Below, one piece after another: positions 36,090 through 47,222 of a stretch of 64,000 bases of DNA. The position numbers were made by a program, and so were the translations under genes. Position 1 is the first letter of the stretch; every line of letters begins with the position of its first letter. Source of the DNA: Phorcus lineatus. Lineage: Eukaryota; Mollusca; Gastropoda; Trochida; Trochidae. The notes under the pieces were generated by a model. It was not told the DNA's origin, did not search any database, and worked only from the letters and a program-made list of their open reading frames with translations. The stretch lies in the NCBI GenBank assembly GCA_921293015.1, contig OV121091.1, forward strand, positions 9,701,755 through 9,765,754, read 5' to 3'.

Positions 36090-38790
36090 TAGGGAGGTCG
36101 CGTCGAGCAACCTACCTCTCTCTTCGATCCTATACAAAATGATTCGACTGCGGCTGTGACGTCACAGCAAAGTTGTGACAATTTTCGTAATCTCACGTGC
36201 CTTCACGTGCAAGTCGCGAGAAATTGACATGCATTCGACTATAAAAGTTCGCTTGAAAAAATCATTTTTTCTCTTCGGATATTTTAATATTTTTGTGGGA
36301 AGATCTTCCGACAGCTTCAAGCCAAGAAATATGATTAAGTCGAATTACTCTTCTTCACATATTTACGGGAATATTGAATGCTAGCGATTTCATTGGTCAA
36401 CTTTTCATGTGTTGTCAATTAGATTACCATATCCACATATTTTGCTTATATCACACTTTACTGTCCACAAGCATTCTTAAAAACCTGTACATAGATTTAT
36501 GTCAATATTTTACGTATTTTGCTTCATCTAAAAATCTTGCTTGAGGCCAGTAAAACAATTGCTTACGTTTTTTTTCTACATACAGCCATTTCCGGTCATT
36601 ATAAAATGTAACGCAAACGACGGAAAGGAATTTTACAATCCGGAAAAATGTACTTTGTAAACCATATTTAATTGTTATCTTATACTTACATGTGTGTAAA
36701 CTTTATACGTTGCAAATGTGTATTTATTTGTAAGATATCGTTTTTAAGTTCTTTTCCGTCATTGACATCTTCTTCTTCTCTTCAGATGTGTCAATGATTG
36801 TTATTTACGAAATATCAATGAAAACACATTGGAAATTAGTTTTGTATCTTAATAACTCGTAATCAGGAGAAGATTGTCTTTAAAATGTCAATAAAATACC
36901 TCATATGTTATTTGTATCTTTCTTTTGAAAAGGTCCTAATTAAGAGATAAATAAAATCATAATGAAGACCCATCATAATAATAATTTTTTTTAATACGTG
37001 ATTACGAGGCAAAATTTTGACAGTTGTACTTTTATCTTTGCAAAAAGGGGATTACCTAATTTTTTTTCTTATTAAAAATTAGTTACAACACTTTTTAAGC
37101 CATTAAGTATTTCATCTTTGCAAAATATTTTGTACGTTACATGAACTCGTAATAACGAGGTTTTACTACCCCATTTGCAATTTGTATTGTATCTGTAAAA
37201 ATATTTACTTTCCACTTGAGGAAATCTTTCCGTACAAGAAGTCTTTATAACATTAAAACTCTCTTACTATCGCATTTTCGTTTTCTACATCTCTCTTTCC
37301 GCTAAGAATTCTTATCTTCTTACGATAAAGCTTTCTCGGAAAAAGTGTTCTGACACTGTCAATATCCATCATCTTAATTAAGGGTTCTCGTCATAACCAG
37401 TTATTACACACAAAAATAACAATTTCCAATGTGTTACAATAGGTGTGTCGTAGTTATAATGACATACACATTTACCGTTTCATACTGAATTGGCATGCGC
37501 AATTCTTAACAATTGGCATATTCAATCTTTCAAACTGTTTACTTGTGTACTGTACAATATAGATTAACTTTGTCAAATAAGTAAAGAGTGTTTTTTAAGA
37601 GGATTTGAAGGGTTTTTTTTAGGATTGTCAATTTCTGTATTTATTCAAACCATGAAATTGGCAACCGCATTCTTGGAATAACAAACGTTAAAACATTCAC
37701 CCAACTCTAAGCGATTCTTTCATAGGAAACTTTATCGTATATACATTTTAGGCAAAGCAATATGTTTCCAAAGATCGTTCGGTAATTTTTAAAAATAAAT
37801 GACAACCGAATCGTGCCTAATATTAATTATATAAGACTTTTGGTACACACTGCTGCAGAAGACTTCTTTTCCGGCGAAATTGTTCTTCGTGCGCAATGAT
37901 ATGTTGAAACCAGTTTGCCACTACGTACACTAGTTTCGTGATAATTGGGTGACGTTTCAGTGAAAAATTCTTGGAATTTTCAACTTTTAAAATATATTAT
38001 ACAGATACAAAACATAAATATGTATATTAATGAACATGACATTGTTGTTGGAGTTTTTACATGTAGGGAATGGATGATTGTTTGCCCTTGCAAGTGAATT
38101 CTGCCTAGCGTATTTTATGTTCGCTTCAAATTTATTACTTAAATCTCGGTGTGTTTGATGATCTGTACGTGTAAACTCTATTAAAAAGGCTGTTACAAAT
38201 GGAAAAAGTTACAATTAATGATAAACGTTTTACCAGTAATGAGATATGTGCTTGTCATTAAATGTGATATTTGTGATAAAAAGTATTATTTGTAATTAAA
38301 GGTGTAAAACGTATTTTTTCTGTAAAATAAATTAGTTATATATATATTCCAATATGTTATATTGTAATGGAATTAAACACATAAACCCTGAAAAGTTATT
38401 TGTTTTATTTGTGAAGTCAATGTATGAAACAAAACATAATGAAAGTTACAAGTGGATGAAAGCATGACGCATATTAATTGAAGCTCCATAAAATGCAATA
38501 TTACTGTAAAGGAATACTTCGTTTCGTAAGGACGTTAAAATTTTACATAGCACAATCTATATTTAGGACTTCCGGAATAAACACGGCGGGTCAGCCAGCC
38601 ATTTTGACGAAACACATTTGAAGTTGTTCGTGAGAGCGAAAGTAAATGATGGATTAAAACGTTCACTTAATGAGTACACACTCATTAAGGTATTGAAAGA
38701 CTTTGTAATGATAAGCACTTTTATCCGCCACCAATTTCAAAACTGTTGGCTCAAGGGTTTGTGTTATAGGAATTTGACGCGACCTCCCTA
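36090..38790. mobile_element. 2.7-kb non-autonomous TIR DNA transposon with 7-bp target duplication
   Basis: The ends are TAGGGAGGTCGCGTC at 36090 and its exact reverse complement ending at 38790, with one further match after a mismatch. The flanking direct repeats are ACAATAT at 36083-36089 and 38791-38797. The 2,701-bp interior is AT-rich and holds no recognisable transposase. It also holds an imperfect inverted repeat with AACACATTGGAAATT near 36825 facing AATTTCCAATGTGTT near 37421. The insertion lies in the fifth codon region of an ORF1. The superfamily is not assigned; 7 bp is an uncommon duplication length. Confidence 0.9.
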
Positions 38791-38797
38791 ACAATAT

Positions 38798-39712
38798 CAG
38801 CCAAAACGTCGCCGAAGTTCTGACTCCCCTGTGGTAGACTCCCCTATTTCATTCTTTAAACGAACGAGGTCATTCTCAGACAGCTCCGTCTTTCTACCAA
38901 GTGAGGACTTGAATATGGCATCTAGTGTTAAATGTCCAGAGAACATTGTTGACCAGATAATTGAAGCCTTTAAATCTCCCCAAGTCATGGTCATTGTTGG
39001 GCAGTCATTGGCTAATAATATTCTCCCTCAGATAAATGCTATCATTGACGAGAAGCTCAGCCCCCTCACTAACATCGTAGATGAAAATCAGTCCAAAGTG
39101 AAAGCCCTTGAAAATAATGTCCAAGAACTCGATGATAAAATCCTCTATAAGAGTATGCAAATAGATGAACTATACCAGTATAGCAGGAGGAATAATGTGC
39201 GGATCTTTGGAGTTGATGAAAAGAAGGGTGAAGACACAGATGAAATTGTCTGTAAACTGGCCCATGACATCGGTGTCAAGCTGAATATAGACGATATAGA
39301 TCGGAGCCACAGGACCGGGGACCCTAAGATGTACACAGGGAACAGAAGTCGTCCCATTATTGTTAAATTCCTGTCTAACAGGGAAAAGCGCGAACTGATG
39401 AAAAGTATCTCCAAACTTAAAGGCAGAAAACCAAAGATTTTCATAAATGATGATCTAACCAAGGAGCGATCACGTCTCGCATCTGAAGCTCGTACCCTCG
39501 TCTTTAAGAAACGCCTAGCTGGAACCTGGGTCAGGGATGGCATAATATTTGACAAGAAGTTAGACGACAGGGTTGTTCTGATCACTAAGCGGTCACAGTT
39601 TGACCAACTCATCGAGTCGTTGCGGCTCCGAGTCAGGATCCGTCTGCCCTATGATTCACGTCAACTGCGTGAATACACCGACCAGGAGGATAATGACGAG
39701 GATACAGGTTAA
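38798..39712 (+). CDS. LINE-type ORF1 protein, open over 305 codons; start split off by the insertion
   Basis: An ORF1-like nucleic-acid-binding protein. The frame is open from 38798 to the TAA at 39710-39712. A hydrophilic N-terminus (SFFKRTRSFSDSS) leads to an amphipathic region with heptad character (IVDENQSKVKALENNVQELD), then YSRRNNVRIFGV, an RRM-like block, DIDRSHR and RPIIVKFLSNREKRELM, and a C-terminal domain with NDDLTKERSRLASEAR. It ends in an acidic tail (QEDNDEDTG). This order (coiled coil, RRM, C-terminal domain) is that of L1-type ORF1 chaperones. No endonuclease or RT follows in the next 3 kb. The body has no stop or frameshift, which suggests it is young or was constrained until recently. 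Confidence 0.82.
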   Translation, partial: QPKRRRSSDSPVVDSPISFFKRTRSFSDSSVFLPSEDLNMASSVKCPENIVDQIIEAFKSPQVMVIVGQSLANNILPQINAIIDEKLSPLTNIVDENQSKVKALENNVQELDDKILYKSMQIDELYQYSRRNNVRIFGVDEKKGEDTDEIVCKLAHDIGVKLNIDDIDRSHRTGDPKMYTGNRSRPIIVKFLSNREKRELMKSISKLKGRKPKIFINDDLTKERSRLASEARTLVFKKRLAGTWVRDGIIFDKKLDDRVVLITKRSQFDQLIESLRLRVRIRLPYDSRQLREYTDQEDNDEDTG

Positions 39713-42700
39713 GTCTTGATGCATGTGGCAACTCCGCGTATTCTGATGTGTAATTTTTACTACGGCCACGTGCTCCTTTTTGTAAACATTGTTACTATAA
39801 ACATTATGCTTGTTGACTATTGGTTGAAGGTCACGTGTAGTTGTGACGCAAGATCACAAATAACCAATGAACACACTGCTCCTAAGGCATTGACTGTAGT
39901 CGCATTGATTACATGCAAAAATCGTGCTGACTTTGACGGTCGCGTCGATTGTGAATTGTTACCGATTATGTAACTGTTAAGTTGTTGATTTCAGTTGATG
40001 TGATTGATAGATTGTTCTTAGAAATGATGTCAGTTACTTGATTAATCAGAAGTTAGAAACTGGCTTCGAACAAAAAACGTCGGTGACATTTCCTTCAAAT
40101 TTGTTTTGTTGTAATGTTTTTAATGACTGATTTAATGCTGGTGTTAGGTCATACACACAGTATTACACAAGGTCTGGGCTACATAACTTATTTACATTAG
40201 GGTTGGGTTCTCCCTGGCACTCCTTGTTTTCATTTTGCACACACTGATAGAAACTCTCTATCGACAATTTTTTGTTTTCTTTTTTCTTTTATGTTTAAAC
40301 AAAATATCAAGATATTGTTACATACTTAAAACAGTGACAAACTCTGTTAACTCCAACATCATGCCATTTATCATTACTAGACAAAGCATACACGCTGACC
40401 AATATGACAAGCATGACACAAACATAGATATTTCTTGCCTTCAAGTACATGTACCCCTTTTCTTACAAACATCTGTATTTTCAGATCTCTAGATGGGGGT
40501 TGACATAACACAATATCGCCAGAGAATCGGGGTATATCATTGTAAGTCCTTTAATAGAAAGCAGGGTAAAATAGACGGTTCATTACCGCGAAGGCAACAT
40601 TTGTGATGTTTAAACAAACAGACCAGGGGATTAAGCAGGGATGTTCAAGCCGACTGCCTTCAGAGAACAATGGAGCTAAAGTGTGATTTAAGCACATGGT
40701 TGATACTAAATTGTGAAGTGGTAAAAAACCGAATTTCCCACATTACGTTACTCGAAATTTGCTTGTTTGTTGTTACACCCTTCCATGTCTCGACGCCCTG
40801 CGACATAACCATTATAGGTCCCTAATATAAAACGTTAATCCATCAGGAAAATAATATCTGTTAACTATTACAACATATCATTTAAGAAGAATGTTGGTAA
40901 AATATCCTTTTGGTTTTGTTAGGTTTAATAATAAATGAGGGAAGAAAAACTTCTAATGAAAAAGAAAGTTGATTTTGTGCTTTATTTAACCAAGGTTTTG
41001 ACAAAGTTATTCATTTTAAACTTTCATGTTCATGTTATTTGGAAGAACGACAGAAATTTATACCACACCAATTGGTAGAATAACAACAACGGATGCATAT
41101 ATGCCTGTGTTACAAACTAGTTAGGAACTCATCATTGTACAAATATCTGTGTATATAAAGCATGCATTAGCAACAATCACACATATCGCGACACTATAGA
41201 CTTTTAATATTGAAACAATTTAATTTCGTAATAGCAGCAATTTATACTATATGACATAAATAAAAAACTGCTACACCGAAATTTGGATCATCACATCTTT
41301 CGAAAAACATGCTAACAGTATCCAACCACTACATGGCTGATAGGGCAATAATTAAACCACTGGCATAAAAAAAAGTTCAATAATTAAACCACTGGCATAA
41401 AAAAGGACAATTATTAAACCGCCCAATTCACTCACAATCAGTGATTCGAATAACATTTGGTTCCAATAACAGTGATACTTCATTTTTTGTAGCTCATCTG
41501 GTCTTATGGCGTGATGTGGCGTCCGTCCGTAAGCTTTTAAATATTTCATCTTATTCTTATTGACTCAGTAGAGCTAAAGTCTTGTACACAGACTCATTTA
41601 CTAATGAGGTTTTTAATTTATAGATTTGGTGTCCCATTGACCCCTACTATGGCCATGCCCTAAGACCTATTTCCATCTTCTTCTCAAGAAGCAAGCGGTA
41701 TTGAAAACTGAAACCTTGTGGATATGCTCCTTAGCTTAACGGGATTCTAATCTATAGATTTGGTGACCAAGGGGCCCCTAATAAAGGTCACCGAAACCAT
41801 GCCCTAAAAACTATACAATTTGCCCATACAAGTTAAAACCTTGTATACATATTACTTAGCTAATCGGGATTTTGATTTGTCGATTTTGTGATCCATTATT
41901 ATATTATATTGTCAATGAATAATCAAACCCGAATGATTTATGTTTAACACATACGCGTAAGTTATTTGAGTATAATCAACATTTGAGTCATATAATTATA
42001 ATATAGATGTATCATAGATTTCAATCACTTTTCTCGGACTGAACATGGTCAGGAGCATGCGTTCAACACATTCATGGAGACCTTGCACTCTCCCGTTTCA
42101 GTGTAACTCACAACGATAGTGATATACACTAGCTCTCAGTTCCGAATAACCTCCTCAAAGATACATGGACAGAGTTGCCGACACCTTACACATGGTCAAT
42201 GGTGACAGACGTGGGATCTTCTTTCTTATGAAGTGCCTAGTTCCATGGCTAATCACTTCATTAGATGTTTCGTGGGTATACTGTATGGAGAAAATGTACG
42301 TTCCTTAAAAGAATTATTCTAGATACACCCATTCATGATATAATGGAAATATTAATTATATGTACTAGCGGTATGCGTTGTATGTGTTTTTCTCTGTTTA
42401 TATCATTTGGAGATGAATGGTGCAAAGTGTTTTGAATTCATATCACCATATACATGGCTAGCATTACGGCTCGCATCAAAGCCATGTATAACACGGAGTG
42501 TCTCTTTGAAGGCATTCATTTTTCAAAAAATGTGTTGTAAATTTATAATTGTATATGATATGTATCCATCAGTATTTAAAAAAAGGCTAACAATAGTATG
42601 CAATAAAGTCTTAAAAACGATGCTTTAAACCACAATGCGAAATGAATAGGTAGGACAAATATTAAAAGCATTTATTTGATGTTAAATGCAATCCAAGGGA

Positions 42701-42838
42701 CATAACCGTAATCGGATTAAATCATCCCTCGACCTCCAATCGTGTCATTCTTTACATCGCCCTAATCTTGTTCATTTTCTTAACGCACCAATGAAGCTTT
42801 CCCTTTCATAGGGCTTCAGTATTGTCCTTAGAAACAAC
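39713..42838. other. No gene seen; AT-rich with short direct repeats
   Basis: Near 41350-41420 the phrase TTAAACCACTGGCATAAAA is repeated twice, and it recurs at about 47977. Diverged segments containing GATTTGGTG and TTGTATACA near 41570-41900 look like remnants of a dispersed repeat. No exon was supported. Confidence 0.45.
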
Positions 42839-42897
42839 ATGGCGGAGAAAGGTGGATGGGACTGTCAGGAAAATACGTATGATGAGAGTGAGGCTCG
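42839..42897 (+). CDS. Candidate first coding exon of an unidentified gene
   Basis: AACATGGCGGAGAAAGG is a strong start context. The codons read MAEKGGWDCQENTYDESEAR and end at the consensus donor CG|GTAAGT, phase 2. Composition rises in G+C around it. The exon is phase-compatible with the segment starting at 46070. I do not recognise the protein, and no conserved domain can be judged from 20 residues. Confidence 0.4.
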
Positions 42898-45800
42898 GTA
42901 AGTTTTAGAGGTGTCGTCCCCTTCTGACGAACGAGTGTGAAATGTAGAGGAAATGTGACACCATTCACGAGTTGTTCCAAGCCGGAGAACAGCCCATATT
43001 AAACTGGGCCGATTAGAGTTCTAGCACTGGTACCAGTAGCAGACGACATTGTGGAACTCGAACATTTAGTTTCAAACCTTTTGCGTTTTATGAATAATAA
43101 TTATTTATCTTTCATTCGTATGAATCCAGTGACATAGTTGTCAATATCTGAAGACTACAAATGAATTTTGTTTCCACAAAAAATATCTTGATAGGCCTGT
43201 CATTTTAATTAGCATTACCAATTCGAACATGACATGTAAACAAATTGCATGTTTTTTGTTATCATTTTGAAGAAAGTTTGAAAAGATCTTGGGTTGTAAT
43301 AATTTTGAGCTAATAAAATATTCTAATAAAGAACATAGCTTCCATAGTTATGATATTTAATCTTAGTGACAGTGGAAGATAAATGTTCATACTGCATAAG
43401 CATTTTGTTTGTATCAACAAAATGATACATTTGATATCAAGTGATAACATTGTACATTATGTGCATACATCCCTTTAGAAATAAAGAATATCAGTGTTAT
43501 TTATATTTAACAATGTTGAACAAAAGAAAAAAATGAATTGCCCTCTTTTGAACAATTTGAAGTATGATAGAATGATAAATGTTTTGTTGAAAATCAGGAG
43601 ATCAGTCCAGCACTGAGTAAGTGTCACTCTAACAATAGTCTCATGTGTCAGCACCACTGTCCTTTTCTCTTCTTTTTAAAGAGAAGTAAATCTGAAATTT
43701 CTAATCAATAGCTCAAAAGGTGGTTAAGTAATAAGCATTTGAAGTTTGTGACATTCTCAGTAAAAGAGCATTTCTGCTTTCGTAACCCCAAGTTATTAAG
43801 AGATACCTCTTTGTGCACATTATTTATATATAACTCAGCACTAGATTGACGGCCTGAAAATAATTTCTTATAAAGTTATAATCATATCAAATACTGGAAG
43901 GAGCCTCAGACAATTGTGACTAAGAGGTTTTGATCCCAAATGTAGACCTCCTTTTTAGGAGGCTATGTTTCGGGTCAGGGGAAATATAGATAAGAATTAG
44001 TCTTTTGGTTAGAATAAGTCAGCACTTGTCAAGATTTCTTTTTAAAATATCACCAAACCGAGAGAACATAAATAAAAAAAGTGCTTAAAGGAAAAGAAAA
44101 CCTTTCATATTTTAGTTGAATCAAAATCCAAATGAATGTATAATCTTGTTACTATATGCATGTTTCTATTTTTCTTAACATCTTGCCTCAAACTGGGTGG
44201 TTGATCATACATCAATGGCATAAATGCTGAAAGCGAACCCCCCTCAAATCATTACATGATAACAACCCTGGTCACATTGGCCCTTATGACTTGAAAAAGT
44301 TGACAGTGTTAATCTGAAAGTAACTATTCTTTTACTCCTTTTGATTTTATTTTGTATCAAATCTTAATCAAAATTTCTAATTCATTATTTTCAGGGACTG
44401 TATATTAGTCTAAGAGTTCACTTCCAAAGTTTGATACACTTACATCGTGAAGGTTATGTTGATTAATCATGGAAACTTGACAGTATCTCTGATACGGTAG
44501 GCAAGGCTCACAGAGTGATTGTTGATACAAGATTGGGGCTGTACATTTCAATCGCTTGTGTCCCACATAGGTTGGGTGGTACAGTAACTGTAAGTGGTGG
44601 GTGGGTGTATTACTTACACTGTGTTGATTGTCCACCTTCACAATATGTTCTTAATGATTTATCATGTTGTGAGATAGTGTCTTCTGATAATATTATATTA
44701 CAAACTTTCTTATTTCTCTCTTGTACATGTAATTTCATTCACAAAGACTAGCATTCTATGACACCTTCGTAATGTGATGATAAAAGATCTTTGTTTTGTG
44801 TTCTTTCTAGATGTATGTCATCACACTATCGACAATGTCAGTGATGTTTTTAGAATCGACTCTTATGTCACAATAGTGACTTTGGGATTCATTCAGTTGA
44901 TTTAATGTGTGCATGATTTCACTTTGAATTTCTGAAATTTGGCAATAAACAACAAAATATACAGACACCGGCTAGTTTTCAATAAGTAACATAATGGAAA
45001 AGCTGATCTAGTCACTGAAGCTTTATATCATGCCGCCCAATGTATTTCTGGTGCTGCCTTGTGCCTATGATTAGAGAAGACAGTTTTTTATTACCTGCGA
45101 GGGCAATCATATTGGGGTTCATATTTTCCATACAATAGCCTGGGGCAAAATATCCCTTTTTGTGACGTCACGTCAGTAACAATACTTTGATGTCACAGTT
45201 CCTCTATGACGTTGCGTTCCCAAAGCGTTGACAGCGGGAAATCTGATGTTGAATTTGATTATTTTCATTGATTTTGTGACTTTGGTACTAAACAGAATAT
45301 CATGTTTGTGTCCATGACATGACTCATGCCTAAATATCAGTATATCCCTCGCTCGCGCTCGAGAAATACTAATATTTAGGTACTCGTGTCGTAAACATAC
45401 CCCATCATGGACACTCTATTAATATTTTCTATGTATTCTGACCTTTGAACTGCTGATTTAGATACATATCTTCACTAAACTACTGAAATCTTCAATGAAT
45501 CAATGAGGTAAGTAACCAGCTGGTCTGTTTCTATGTGCCGATCACAAGGCCTTCAATATATATACAGTGTCACTGTGACGTGCTAGAGCACAATATGTTT
45601 CTAGCAAAATAATGTCACAACGTATGAGTCAATATGAATGAACATGTCTTTAGCTTTCATTTACTCTTTCTCTCTTAATTAGTTAATTTTTCAGTCATTT
45701 ATTATGTATGTTCTTTTTTTCTATTGCAACAGAATTTAGCAATGCTGTAATCGATATTAAAAACTAAATCCAAAATTGTCAGTTGATCATTTCCTAGATG

Positions 45801-46069
45801 AGTTTGTTTTTGAGCATTTTCTTTTTCCATATTTTGAATTTTTTTTAATTCAACAATCTATCGTTAAACCTTTTGAATTTATAGCATCTTTTGTTCAGAT
45901 TCTTGACATTTGTCAATTTGTATTAGAAAACAGGTGGTATATTTTATCTGCTCATACTCCCTTTTAATAATGTTCACCCCATATCCTCAGCACTCCTACA
46001 CCCTCCCCATCCCTCCCTATCCCTCCCCATCCCTCCCCATCCCTCCTCATGAATGAGGGCATGCTACAG
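42898..46069. other. Probable intron or intergenic stretch
   Basis: AT-rich, with an imperfect palindrome near 45325-45405 (ATGCCTAAATATCAGTATAT facing ATACTAATATTTAGGTACT around a CTCGCTCGCGCTCGAG core) and a CCATCCCTCC repeat at 45995-46048. No exon was supported. Confidence 0.45.
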
Positions 46070-46383
46070 GTCTCCCAACCCAGCAGATGCCATGCGGAGG
46101 CACACAGACTGGTCCATCTTGAACCAGCCAGGGGTGTCAGGTTTCTCTGCTACTCAGCCCATGGTTCCTCCATTTTGGCCAAGAAGTGTTCCGGTTTGTT
46201 GATATCCCGAAGTCTGTGTGTGACATTGAAGGTTTCAGTGAGAGACCTGTGTCACCAGATGGGGTAGGTGGAAGGTTGTTGTGGGAGAGAGCAGTGCCGT
46301 CATCTAGGGATGGTACCCCTGTGAGGTTGTTTGTTACAGCTGGTCAATCATTTGTTAGTGGAGTCATGGAAGTACTGTCATAA
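46070..46383 (+). CDS. Candidate exon(s) of an unidentified gene, with an apparent frame change
   Basis: After the acceptor-like GCTACAG at 46069 the frame reads SPNPADAMRRHTDWSILNQP and on to PPFWPRSVPVC before TGA at 46200. An overlapping frame then reads FRFVDIPKSVCDIEGFSERP and stays open to the TAA at 46381. Both halves look protein-like, with little low-complexity sequence. One base more or less near 46185 would fuse them, so this is either a decayed exon, a sequencing indel or chance. The first half follows in phase from the exon at 42839-42897. Confidence 0.25.
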
Positions 46384-46567
46384 CAACAATCAATGCCTTT
46401 GTGGTTCACAAGAGTTATCAAGCACAGAGGAAAATCAACTCTCAATCTTAGACATTGTCAAAATGTGACAACAAAATTCAGAGCTGTTGTCTTTCTTAAG
46501 GTCTCTAATGCTTGTTCACCAAATGACAAGAATTTATGAGTGGAAGTCAAAACCCTGAACCAGAGGC

Positions 46568-46699
46568 ATGATATCTGAAGACGGCCCCTCCCTGTACAGC
46601 ACTGCGGGGTGTGGCTTCTCCCGGGTGTTGTGTATGTGTTGCCTCACCCCCAGGCTGCTGCACCCATACAGGGAGGACAGCGGCGACAGTACAGGCGGG
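46568..46699 (+). CDS. Candidate alternative 5' coding exon of inversin
   Basis: An ATG at 46568 opens 44 codons beginning MISEDGPSLYSTAGCGFSRV and ending DSGDSTGG at the donor G|GTAGGT. The phase is 0, and the next inversin exon (47166) is open in the matching phase, so a longer N-terminus is possible. It may equally be a 5' UTR exon or noise. The local G+C is high. Confidence 0.25.
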
Positions 46700-47165
46700 G
46701 TAGGTTACAGACATGCATGCTTAAAGTAGCAGGCTAGGTAGGTGGATATCATCATGGTTGTCTGCGCCTAGTGGTGGAAGGATTATGATGCTTGCAGAGT
46801 ATTGAATTGTGTCATTTAAAAGTTCATAAGGCTGGTTTAGTTTAGATATGGTCCAAATGAACAGGTCTGACAGATTATTTTCAGTATGCACATGTATATA
46901 GTTTGTTTGGGGGATGGATTATTTCACTAATGTAAGTTACTCAAATTAGCTTGGAAATTAAGAGTACCAGAAATATTGACAAATATAAGTATAATAGTTG
47001 TTGTGTACATAAGTCTTAGGTAAGTGCCAGAGCTAAGAAAAACAAGAACCCACAGCTGGCAATATGGTCAATACATGATGGACCACTGCAGCTGTACAGC
47101 TGTTTTACATGCCAAGAGTGTACAACGGTATAACAGGTTGTGACGCTTGTTTATTGTGGCTGTAG

Positions 47166-47222
47166 GTGTGTGTGAGTGAGATGGCAGCAGTAGCCGGCCC
47201 CTCCAGCTCTAATGTTCCTCAG
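47166..47222 (+). CDS. INVS: Inversin exon 1, start codon at 47181
   Basis: The acceptor GGCTGTAG at 47165 implies an upstream non-coding or alternative exon. ATG at 47181 begins MAAVAGPSSSNVPQ, and the donor CAG|GTAGGT is phase 0. The five codons before the ATG (VCVSE) are also open. Confidence 0.75.
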
